Below, piece by piece: positions 22,800-33,015 of a stretch of DNA of 64,000 nucleotides. The position numbers and the translations under genes are program-made. The stretch's first letter is position 1. Each line of letters starts with the position of its first letter. The DNA is taken from positions 388,075,037 through 388,139,036 of the forward strand of contig NC_080672.1 in the NCBI RefSeq assembly GCF_030247195.1, read 5' to 3'. The notes under the pieces are model-generated. The model did not search any database. It worked only from the letters and a program-made list of their open reading frames with translations, and had not been told where the DNA came from. The DNA comes from Topomyia yanbarensis (taxonomy: Eukaryota; Arthropoda; Insecta; Diptera; Culicidae).

Positions 22800-24576
22800 T
22801 TAATAAAGGTATGGGTGCGTTTTGACTCCGACTCGTTGGTTTTCGTGAAATTTCGTAAATTCAGTGATTTTTTTAAATTTGTTGAATTTTGAAAACTGTA
22901 AATTTCGTTAAATTTTGTGAATTTTGCAAACATTTTTAGTTTTTGTAAATTTCGCAAAACTTTGAAAAATTCGCGAAATTTTGTGAACTTCATGGAATTT
23001 GGCGTAAAATTTTGAAAATTTTGTGAAATTTTTAATAATTGTGAAATTTTGTGAAACAGTCATTTTTTATGAATTGCGTGAAATTTTATGAATTTCGTGA
23101 TAATTTGGAAATTTAGTAAAACTGCGAATTTTGCTAATTTTGCAAATTTTTAAAATGTTGCGAATTTTGTGAAGTTCTGTGAATTTCGTAAAATTGTGTA
23201 AATTTCTTGAAATTTTGACAATTTCGCAAAACTTAATAAATTTTTGAGATTTTGTGAATTTTTTTAACTTTAGTTTGTAAATTTTAAAAATTTAGGAGAA
23301 TTTTATGAAACTTGTGGAATTTCAGGAAATTTTGTAAATATTGTAACTTTTTGTGGATTTAGCGAAATTTCGTAAAATTTTGTGAATTTCATGAAATTTT
23401 TCGAATTTCGTTAAACTTTTCTGAATTTTGCAAAATTTGCTATAAATTTTGGGAATTTAATTAAATTTTATGAATTTCTTGACGTAATTCTGACAATTTT
23501 ATGAATTTTTCAAAATTTTGTTAATTTCTTGCAGTGTGATTCTGGTTTTTGTGAATCCCGTAAAGTTATGTAAATTCCGTGAGATATTGTGAAATTCGTA
23601 AAATTTTGTTTTAAAATTTTGTGGAATGCGAATATTGCGAAATTTACTGAATTTTGGAAATTTTGTGAATTTCGCAATGTTTTGCAAATATGTATAATAA
23701 AATATTGCGAATTTCGCGATTTTTTTTTAATTTCTGTGAATTTTGTAAAATTTTAATAACATCGGAAAATTTTGTAAAATACGTGAAATCATGAGAATTT
23801 TGTGAAATACAGTAAAGTTTCGATTATATCACGCCTAGATATTTATCTGAATTTCGCAAAATTTTATGAAATTTTGTGATATTCTTGAATAAATAAATTT
23901 TTTTGAATATTGTAACAAGTTGCAAATTTTCGGATATTTTGAGAATTTCATAAAGCTTTGTGAAATTCGCAAAATTTTTAAATTTTATAAAATTTTGTAA
24001 TATTGTTTATTGCGTGAAATTTTACGAATTTAGTTTTATTTTGTGAATTTAGTAAAATTCTGCAAAATATGAAAAAAATAAAATTTTGTGAATTGCGAAT
24101 ATTGTAAAATTTTCTGAATTATGGAAAACATTGTGCATTTCGAAACATTTTGTAAATATGCATAAGAAATTTTTGCAAATTTCGCGAAGCTTTGTAAATT
24201 TCGAGAAATTGTGTGAATTTTGTAAAATTTTATTAATTTTGCAAACTTTTGTAAATTTCGTGAAATTTTGAGTTTCCTAAAATTTTGTGAATTTTGATGA
24301 TTATATGAAATTTTGTTAATTTTGCAATATATTGATAATTTCGTGAAATTTTGTAAATTTCATATAATTTTGTGGGATTCATGAAATTTTAATTTCATGA
24401 AATGTGATTTTTTGTGAATTTCGTAAAATTATGTAGTTTGTAAATTTCGTAATTTCGGATATTTCGTGATATTTTGCTGATCTTTCAAATTTAGTAATTT
24501 TTTTGAATTACGTAATATTTTGTGAATTCCTTGTAATCTTGTGATTTTTTTGAATTTGGTGATTTTTTGTAAATAA

Positions 24577-25130
24577 TTGTGAAATTTTGTAAATATTGGG
24601 AAATTTTGTAAATATTGGGAAATTTTGTAAATATTGGGAAATTTTGTAAATATTGGGAAATTTTGTAAATATTGGGAAATTTTGTAAATATTGGGAATTT
24701 TTGTAAATATTGGGAATTTTTGTAAATATTGGGAAATTTTGTAAATATTGGGAAATTTTGCAAATATTGGGAAATTTTGTGAATATTGGGAAATTTTGCA
24801 AATATTGGGAAATTTTGTAAATATTGGAAAATTTTGTAAATATTGGGAAATTTTGTAAATATTGGGAAATTTTGTAAATATTGGGAAATTTTGTAAATAT
24901 TGGGAAATTTTGTAAATATTGGGAAATTTTGTAAATATTGGAAAATTTTGTAAATATTGGGAAATTTTGTAAATAATAGGAAAGTTTTTTAAATATTGGG
25001 AAATTTTGTAAATATTGGGAAATTTTGTAAATATTGGGAAATTTTGTAAATATTGGGAAATTTTGTAATTTTGTAAATATTGGGAAATTTTGTAAATATT
25101 GGGAAATTTTGTAAATATTGGAAAATTTTG
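24577..25130. repeat. Homogeneous 19-bp tandem array, ~28 copies
   Basis: Unit ATTGGGAAATTTTGTAAAT with few substitutions. It has the same 19-bp period as the surrounding degenerate satellite, so it is a locally homogenised variant of it. Because 19 is not a multiple of three, all frames cycle through the same residues. Confidence 0.92.
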
Positions 25131-25150
25131 CAAATTTTGCAAATTTTGTA

Positions 25151-25520
25151 AACTTTTGTAAACTTTTGTAAACTTTTGTAAACTTTTGTAAACTTTTGTA
25201 AACTTTTGTAAACTTTTGTAAACTTTTGTAAACTTTTGTAAACTTTTGTAAACTTTTGTAAACTTTTGTAAACTTTTGTAAACTTTTGTAAACTTTTGTA
25301 AACTTTTGTAAACTTTTGTAAACTTTTGTAAACTTTTGTAAACTTTTGTAAACTTTTGTAAGCTTTTGTAAACTTTTGTAAACTTTTGTAAACTTTTGTA
25401 AACTTTTGTAAACTTTTGTAAACTTTTGTAAACTTTTGTAAACTTTTGTAAACTTTTGTAAACTTTTGTAAACTTTTGTAAACTTTTGTAAACTTTTGTA
25501 AACTTTTATAAACTTTTGTA
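25151..25520. repeat. Near-perfect 10-bp tandem array, 37 copies
   Basis: Unit AACTTTTGTA in exact 10-bp register, with only two variant units (25361-25370 AGCTTTTGTA and 25501-25510 AACTTTTATA). The unit corresponds to the 10-bp half of the 19-bp satellite unit (GTAAACTTTT versus GTGAAATTTT). A-tracts repeat at nearly one helical turn, so the DNA is expected to be curved. Confidence 0.93.
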
Positions 25521-26399
25521 AATTTCGTAATTTTTGTAAAATTTTGTAAAATTGCGTTTTGAGTATTTTGTGAAATTTTATATATTTTGGTATTTTTTGA
25601 ATTTCGTTGAATTTTGTGAATTTCGTAAATTTCCGAGATTTTTGAAAAACTCTAAGTTTTATGAAAATTTCGTGAATTTTCAAAATTTGGTGAATTTGGA
25701 GCAATTGTGTAGTTTTCGTAAAATTTTGTGATTTTTTAAAAATTTTGAGAAGCTTTGTAAACTTTGTGAAATTCTGTAAATTTTTGTGAATTTCATGAAA
25801 TTTTAGGAATTTTGAAAACTTTTCGAAATTAATTTCATTAAATTTTGTGAGTTTCAGAAAAATTTCATAATTTTGGTGAATTTCTTAAAAATTTCAACAA
25901 AAGTTTGTGAAATGTCGTGAATTTTTATTATTTTCTTGAGCTTTATTTATTTTGTGACAATTGTGAAAATGAGTAAATTTTATAGATTTTTCAAGGTTTT
26001 GAAAAATTATTTATTTTTTAATTCGTGAAATTTCATGAATTTCGTTAAATTTGTGAATTTGTAAATTTTGTAAAATTAAGTAGATTTCCTAAAATTTTGT
26101 GAATTTCGTAAAATTTTGAAATCCACGAAATTTCACGAAATTCACAAAATTTTGTGATCTTTGTCATTTTTTTTGGAATATTTTGGGAATGTTTTCTGTG
26201 AAATTTTGTGTAATTTTGGGAAATATTGCGAAATTTTGTGAAATTTTGCAGAATTATGTGAAATTTCGTAGATTCCGTGAAATTTTAGATATTTTGTAAA
26301 ATTTTGTCAATTTCATGAAATTTTGTCAATTTCGTGAATGTAGTGAGATTCCTTCAATTGTTCAATGTGAAATTTGGTGAAGTTTGTGTATTAAATTTT

Positions 26400-27955
26400 G
26401 AAATATGAAAATCGTTGAAAATGGCAAAATTTCCAGTCTATCTCGGCCAGAGCCGTCGATACGGTGCACTAACCGAATACAAAATAACGGAAAGTTTTAA
26501 ATACATGTCCGCCACAGAATTGTTTATATAATAATTCGTATTGACACAAAGCACTGTACAATATCGAGAAATAAATATTGGTGAACTGCGCACTGCTGCT
26601 GGATTGCGATTCAATTAGTTAGTGTCATTCCGTGCTACTATCAGAGGCACTTAAATTTGAAACACTAACACTAACTCCGCTTTCTCCAAAACTTAGGCTT
26701 AAGTTTAATACCATGTTTATAAATTAAGACCGCTTGTGGTTCAATGCGTACAGCTTTGAAGATGTCAGGATCATATTGACTTGCAAGTTACACAAAGAAA
26801 TCTCTGGATATATAAACTCTAACAGTCGACTTTCCGATGAAAGGTGATGATTTTTCCGCTTCGCAGACACTCCTATCTAGCTTTATTTTAATTAATAATA
26901 TTTCAATTAGATTTCGCTTCGTGGAAAAGTGTTCCGAAATATTTCAGCTACCGTTTTTCATCTGCTTGGCAAATATGTTTGTTCCAGCATGACTAGAAAA
27001 AACGCAAAAAAATATTTTTGCAATCAGTTGCTTCAAAATATTCAAATCGAGTTTCGATGAAAAATAATATTCAGGCTACTCAACGTATCGTTCATTGTAC
27101 CTTTATTCCTACCGTTTGCGTCAAACGTACATCGCCTATTCAGTTCATTATTCAGATTTCAATTTCACCAAACCGCTCAAACGGGAAATGATATGGCCAT
27201 TTGCCAATGTAATTTTTAGCTTGCTAGGAATTCAGAAGCTCTAATATGAAACAAAAAAAAACTCGAAAATATAAACAATTTAGAACAAATTTTTGCTGCT
27301 GCTATAACCTGACCCCATTCACTTGCTTTATATCTGTGTTATTATCATGCAAACCTGATGCATCCATCGCTCCTACAACCAGCGAAGTTGGAGTTTCGTA
27401 TCAGCCGTCAGCCTGGCGAATCGGATTACAAACATTATCATCACTCCATCGCTGAGGCTTTGGTACCGCGCGTCGGTGAATGGAAAGAAAGTTTCGCTAC
27501 AGCCTGCCGGGGAACGTGTTTTACGATACGGTGCGGTCCTTTTCACTTTTTTGCCGCATTTAACACCTTCCTTAACCTTTTTGTTTTTCGGGAGGAGGCT
27601 TTTTGCGTCCCGGAAAGCCATTAACGAAGGATGGTTGCCTACGGCGATGGAGAGATTGCATAAAATATTTTTTTCGGAAAAGTTTTTGACTTGAATAATG
27701 GCACGGTGGAGCGTCATATATCGTACCAGTTCTTTGACGTGAATTCGATTTTCGCTATGGAAATTTGGATTTGAATATTCAGAACTGTGCGGACGAGTAG
27801 GCACGGAAGCTGCTCGTTCCCAAATTTTTTTTATGAGAAGTATGGAAATTGTAGCAATGGAACTTTTCGTTTTGAAGATTCAACAGCTTATCAATTATAT
27901 ATTAAATGTTATTAAATTTACATTATTTCAGTCAACGATACGACGTAACACTTAC
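26400..27955. other. Unique intronic sequence
   Basis: No repeat array and no recognised gene. This is the sequence immediately downstream of the donor of the 27956-28169 dpr exon, so it is intronic. Open frames at 27358-27804 on both strands resemble nothing I know. Confidence 0.5.
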
Positions 27956-28169
27956 CTTTGGACACGAACACGTATATACTCGCCGGCTCGGTGTTGCTAG
28001 CCGAACAGGTGTAGTTGCCGGAGTCGTTGATTTGCGGCTCCCGAATAATGAGTCGGCTTTGCGTTCGCGGACCGGGCACCGTTTCGATCGAGATGTCCCG
28101 CCGCGAGTCGTCGTAGTTGATCATCCGGTCGTTCCGCTGCCAGTACACGTATTGTGGCGGCTGTGGGCT
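27956..28169 (-). CDS. dpr-family receptor exon: main part of second Ig domain
   Basis: Dpr proteins are neuronal surface receptors with two Ig domains that bind DIP partners and help specify synaptic connections. On the minus strand the exon follows an acceptor (TTTTCATTCCCCCCTCAG) and ends at AAAG|GTAAGT. Its 214 nt encode about 71 residues: PPQYVYWQRNDRMINYD (core Trp), QSRLIIREPQ, then DSGNYTCSASNTEPASIYVF with the second Ig cysteine. The final base is in phase 1, followed by the donor. It joins in frame to the exon at 51475-51609. The segment matches my recollection of dpr12 best; other dprs are not excluded. The next exon, carrying the membrane anchor or GPI signal, was not found. Confidence 0.93.
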
Positions 28170-28829
28170 CTGAGGGGGGAATGAAAAAAAAAAAGAAAAT
28201 TCAATGTAAAATTGTCAAAACGGATCTTCTAGCGAAAACACATGAATTTATGGCGGAAGATTATCTTGTATCAGCAACAGTAGCAGCAGCAGTAGCAGTG
28301 TAACATCAATTTTCTTGATAAGAGAGTTTACCAGCAGCTCATGCGCTGTGGGGATGTAAAGTTCGTAAATTTATTAAACTCTTTCAATTTCAACTTTTCA
28401 CATTAGCTTGCTCCGGAACGAAAACTGGTGTCGTAAGTGAAAATACTCTTCACGCCATTGGTTACTGCTGTGCGATGATCGTCTAGCTCGTTAACGTTAC
28501 CGGGAACAAATCGGTTCTTTGAAATATAGCATCTAGCAATAAATGTTATCAAAAAAAAAGTCCATAGCCATTATCCCAGGTTAGGATAGCGATATTTTTT
28601 GGAGTTGCGGTAATGTTGAACGATTCAGAATGTTTTGAAATTGCGTGCATGTTAAAACGTAAGCATATCCTAGGTCTAACTCAATATTGTAAAGAGCTAT
28701 TGGCTTCATCAGTAGGTTTTTCATTTCTTCGTGAGAATTTGGACTGTTTAATACTTTCTATTTCCATTCTTTTCTCACCCCTTTCTTTTCCCATCAGAGA
28801 AATTATGAGACGATATGGTAAGACACAAT
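28170..28829. other. Intron sequence, no feature seen
   Basis: Start of the 23.3-kb dpr intron (28170-51474), directly upstream of the acceptor. A short CAG/TAG trinucleotide run occurs at about 28270-28300. Nothing else is supported. Confidence 0.5.
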
Positions 28830-28988
28830 CCTCCGAATAGCGTGGAGGAACGTGCCAAACATTGCTCCGAAGCGCTATCTGGCGGGCAGATAATCCCCAA
28901 CCAACAGCACACAAACACGCTCCATAACAAATGCCTACTGTGTATAATTTTTTACGGAAATCGGTTAAGCCGTTTGGGAGTTTTTAAA
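28830..28988 (+). repeat. Dispersed SINE/RTE-tail-like repeat, copy 2, adjoining the 9-bp array
   Basis: It matches copy 1 (317-545) through TCTGGCGGGCAGATAATCCC, CGCTCCATAACAAATGCCTA and GGTTAAGCCGTTTGG. Its 3' end runs within about ten bases into the 9-bp array that starts at 28989. In copy 1 the corresponding position carries a short tail containing AAATATTGAC. The array therefore probably expanded from the tail of this repeat. Confidence 0.55.
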
Positions 28989-31900
28989 TCAATATTGTCA
29001 ATACTGTCAATATTGTCAATATTGTCAATATTGTCAATATTGTCAATATTGTCAATATTGTCAATATTGTCAATATTGTCAATATTGTCAATATTGTCAA
29101 TATTGTCAATATTGTCAATATTGTCAATATTGTCAATATTGTCAATATTGTCAATATTGTCAATATTGTCAATATTGTCAATATTGTCAATATTGTCAAT
29201 ATTGTCAATATTGTCAATATTGTCAATATTGTCAATATTGTCAATATTGTCAATATTGTCAATATTGTCAATATTGTCAATATTGTCAATATTGTCCATA
29301 TTGTCAATATTGTCAATATTGTCAATATTGTCATAATTGTCAAAATTGTCAAAATTGTCAAAATTGTCAAAATAGTCAAAATTGTCAAAATTGTCAAAAT
29401 TGTCAAAATTGTCAAAATTGTCAAAATTGTCAAAATTGTCAAAATTGTCAAAATTGTCAAAATTGTCAAAATTGTCAAAATTGTCAAAATTGTCAAAATT
29501 GTCAAAATTGTCAAAATTGTCAAAATTGTCAAAATTGTCAAAATTGTCAAAATTGTCAAAATTGTCAAAATTGTCAAAATTGTCAAAATTGTCAAAATTG
29601 TCAAAATTGTCAAAATTGTCAAAATTGTCAAAATTGTCAAAATTGTCAAAATTGTCAAAATTGTCAAAATTGTCAAAATTGTCAAAATTGTCAAAATTGT
29701 CAAAATTGTCAATATTGTCAAAATTGTCAATATTGTCAATATTGTCAATATTGTCAATATTGTCAATATTGTCAATATTGTCAATATTGTCAATATTGTC
29801 AATATTGTCAATATTGTCAATATTGTCAATATTGTCAATATTGTCAATATTGTCAATATTGTCAATATTGTCAATATTGTCAATATTGTCAATATTGTCA
29901 ATATTGTCAATATTGTCAATATTGTCAATATTGTCAATATTGTCAATATTGTCAATATTGTCAATATTGCAAATATTGTCAATATTGTCAATATTGTCAA
30001 TATTGTCAATATTGTCAATATTGTCAATATTGTCAATATTGTCAATATTGTCAATATTGTCAATATTGTCAATATTGTCAATATTGTCAATATTGTCAAT
30101 ATTGTCAATATTGTCAATATTGTCAATATTGTCAATATTGTCAATATTGTCAATATTGTCAATATTGTCAATATTGTCAATATTGTCAATATTGTCAATA
30201 TTGTCAATATTGTCAATATTGTCAATATTGTCAATATTGTCAATATTGTCAATATTGTCAATATTGTCAATATTGTCAATATTGTCAATATTGTCAATAT
30301 TGTCAATATTGTCAATATTGTCAATATTGTCAATATTGTCAATATTGTCAATATTGTCAATATTGTCAATATTGTCAATATTGTCAATATTGTCAATATT
30401 GTCAATATTGTCAATATTGTCAATATTGTCAATATTGTCAATATTGTCAATATTGTCAATATTGTCAATATTGTCCATATTGTCAATATTGTCAATATTG
30501 TCAATATTGTCATAATTGTCAAAATTGTCAAAATTGTCAAAATTGTCAAAATTGTCAAAATTGTCAAAATTGTCAAAATTGTCAAAATTGTCAAAATTGT
30601 CAAAATTGTCAAAATTGTCAAAATTGTCAAAATTGTCAAAATTGTCAAAATTGTCAAAATTGTCAAAATTGTCAAAATTGTCAAAATTGTCAAAATTGTC
30701 AAAATTGTCAAAATTGTCAAAATTGTCAAAATTGTCAAAATTGTCAAAATTGTCAAAATTGTCAAAATTGTCAAAATTGTCAAAATTGTCAAAATTGTCA
30801 AAATTGTCAAAATTGTCAAAATTGTCAAAATTGTCAAAATTGTCAAAATTGTCAAAATTGTCAAAATTGTCAAAATTGTCAAAATTGTCAAAATTGTCAA
30901 AATTGTCAAAATTGTCAAAATTGTCAAAATTGTCAAAATTGTCAAAATTGTCAAAATTGTCAATATTGTCAATATTGTCAATATTGTCAATATTGTCAAT
31001 ATTGTCAATATTGTCAATATTGTCAATATTGTCAATATTGTCAATATTGTCAATATTGTCAATATTGTCAATATTGTCAATATTGTCAATATTGTCAATA
31101 TTGTCAATATTGCAAATATTGTCAATATTGTCAATATTGTCAATATTGTCAATATTGTCAATATTGTCAATATTGTCAATATTGTCAATATTGTCAATAT
31201 TGCCAATATTGTCAATATTGTCAATATTGTCAATATTGTCAATATTGTCAATATTGTCAATATTGTCAATATTGTCAATATTGTCAATATTGTCAATATC
31301 GTCAATATTGTCAATATTGTCAATATTGTCAATATTGTCAATATTGTCAATATTGTCAATATTGTCAATATTGTCAATATTGTCAATATTGTCAATATTG
31401 TCAATATTGTCAATATTGTCAATATTGTCAATATTGTCAATATTGTCAATATTGTCAATATTGTCAATATTGTCAATATTGTCAATATTGTCAATATTGT
31501 CAATATTGTCAATATTGTCAATATTGTCAATATTGTCAATATTGTCAATATTGACAATATTGACAATATTGACAATATTGACAATATTGACAATATTGAC
31601 AATATTGACAATATTGACAATATTGACAATATTGACAATATTGTCAATATTGTCAATATTGTCAATATTGTCAATATTGTCAATATTGTCAATATTGTCA
31701 ATATTGTCAATATTGTCAATATTGTCAATATTGTCAATATTGTCAATATTGTCAATATTGTCAATATTGTCAATATTGTCAATATTGTCAATATTGTCAA
31801 TATTGTCAATATTGTCAATATTGTCAATATTGTCAATATTGTCAATATTGTCAATATTGTCAATATTGTCAATATTGTCAATATTGTCAATATGGTCAAT

Positions 31901-32376
31901 ATTGTCAATATTGTCAATATGGTCAATATTGTCAATATTGTCAATATTGTCAATATTGTCAATATTGTCAATATTGTCAATATTGTCAATATTGTCAATA
32001 TTGTCAATATTGTCGATATTGTCAATATTGTCAATATTGTCAATATTGTCAATATTGTCAATATTGTCAATATTGTCAATATTGTCAATATTGTCAATAT
32101 TGTCAATATTGTTAATATTGTTAATATTGTTAATATTGTCAATATTGTCAATATTGTCAATATTGTCAATATTGTCAGTATTGTCATTATTGTCAATATT
32201 GTCAATATTGTCAATATTGTCAATGTTGTCAATATTGTCAATGTTGTCAATATTGTCAATATTGTCAATATTGTCAATATTGTCGATATTGTCGATATTG
32301 TCAACATTGTCAATATTGTCAATATTGTCAATATTGTCAATATTGTCAATATTGTCAATATTTTCAATATTGTCAA
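28989..32376. repeat. 9-bp tandem array, ~375 copies, with variant blocks
   Basis: The main unit is CAATATTGT, whose CAATATTG core is its own reverse complement. Blocks: main unit to about 29335; variant CAAAATTGT to about 29708 (~41 copies); main unit to about 30510; variant again to about 30957 (~49 copies); main unit to 31550; inverted block 31551-31640; main unit with scattered variants to 32376, then decay to about 32416. Rare landmark variants (GTCCATATTG, TTGCAAATA) recur about 1.15-1.18 kb apart. The frames of up to 1169 codons across it (IDNIDN, ILTILT, SKLSKL) are repeat read-through, not genes. Confidence 0.97.
31551..31640. repeat. Inverted 10-unit block within the 9-bp array
   Basis: Exactly ten units read CAATATTGA instead of CAATATTGT. 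This is the reverse complement of the array phase, so the block is either an inverted segment or a single T-to-A change spread over ten units. The palindromic core means an inversion would leave no junction scar. The block can pair with either flank as a hairpin stem. Confidence 0.9.
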
Positions 32377-32739
32377 ATATTGGGAATATGATCAATATTG
32401 GGAATATTGGCAATTTTTCTATATTCCCCACATCGCCATTATTGCTCAAAATGCATCTCACCGATTTTTTCTAGACCAAATAAATTCGAAGATATGAATA
32501 AAAGTTAATAATTGATGCATTTTTTCTATGGAAATTCATATTTTTAGTGAAAACTCGCAACATAGTCAACCGAACTTCGTCATATTTGAGAGATTAATAC
32601 AGAATAGATAGAAGCATCAATTGTCTTTCTTCTATGAATTGTTTATACCATTTATAAGTTTCAAGATTTTCAATCTCAAACTTTAAAAATCGTTTTTCTC
32701 GAAATGAGCCAAATGGCGCTTGTCATAAGATAGTACAAC

Positions 32740-33015
32740 AACGACGAATAGTGTCTGAATTGTTCTTGAATTGCGTCTAAATTGTGTTTAAATTGTGTCT
32801 AGATTGTGCCTAATTTGTGTCAAAATTGACTAAATTGTGTCAAAATTGTTTCTAAGTTGTGTCCCAATTATTATCAAAATTGTTTCAAAATTGTGTCAAA
32901 ATTGTTTCAAAATTGTGCCAAAATTGTGTCGAAATTGAGTCTAAATTGTGTCTAAATTATGACAAAAATGTCAAAATTGTCGAAATCGTCAAATTATCCA
33001 AATTGTCAAAATTTT
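32740..33015. repeat. Degenerate ~11-bp repeat (AAATTGTGTCT-like)
   Basis: Diverged units such as AAATTGTGTCT and CAAAATTGTTT follow the 9-bp array after about 320 bp of other sequence. The shared words AATTGT and GTCAAAATTG suggest a common origin with the CAAAATTGT variant blocks, but homology is not proven. Confidence 0.6.

Larger units (their letters stand above)
20882..26400. repeat. Degenerate 19-bp AT-rich satellite, main segment
   Basis: It continues the 14460-15354 segment. The consensus is about GTGAAATTTTGTGAATTTC, with many point changes and changes of half-unit length. It is interrupted by a TA-flanked MITE (20959-21543) and a TTAA-flanked MITE with unique flanks (about 22580-22830). 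Two homogeneous sub-arrays lie at 24577-25130 and 25151-25520. Minus-strand open frames of up to 398 codons are artefacts of a stop-poor repeat. The right edge fades into unique sequence near 26400. Confidence 0.85.

Noticed and set aside
14958..23687. Minus-strand frames rich in KFTKFHEIHKI
   Set aside because: Read-through of the degenerate AAATTTTGTG satellite.
24429..25704. Open frames with QYLQNFPIFTKF and KSLQKFTKVY repeats
   Set aside because: Read-through of the 19-bp and 10-bp arrays; the residue pattern follows the DNA period exactly.
28989..32376. CRISPR-like array
   Set aside because: There are no spacers; units are directly adjacent and 9 bp long, in a eukaryotic intron.
28952..32497. 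Open frames of up to 1169 codons on both strands (IDNIDN, ILTILT, SKLSKL repeats)
   Set aside because: They are translations of the 9-bp tandem array, whose unit lacks stop codons in most frames; there is no non-repeat domain, splice context or codon bias.
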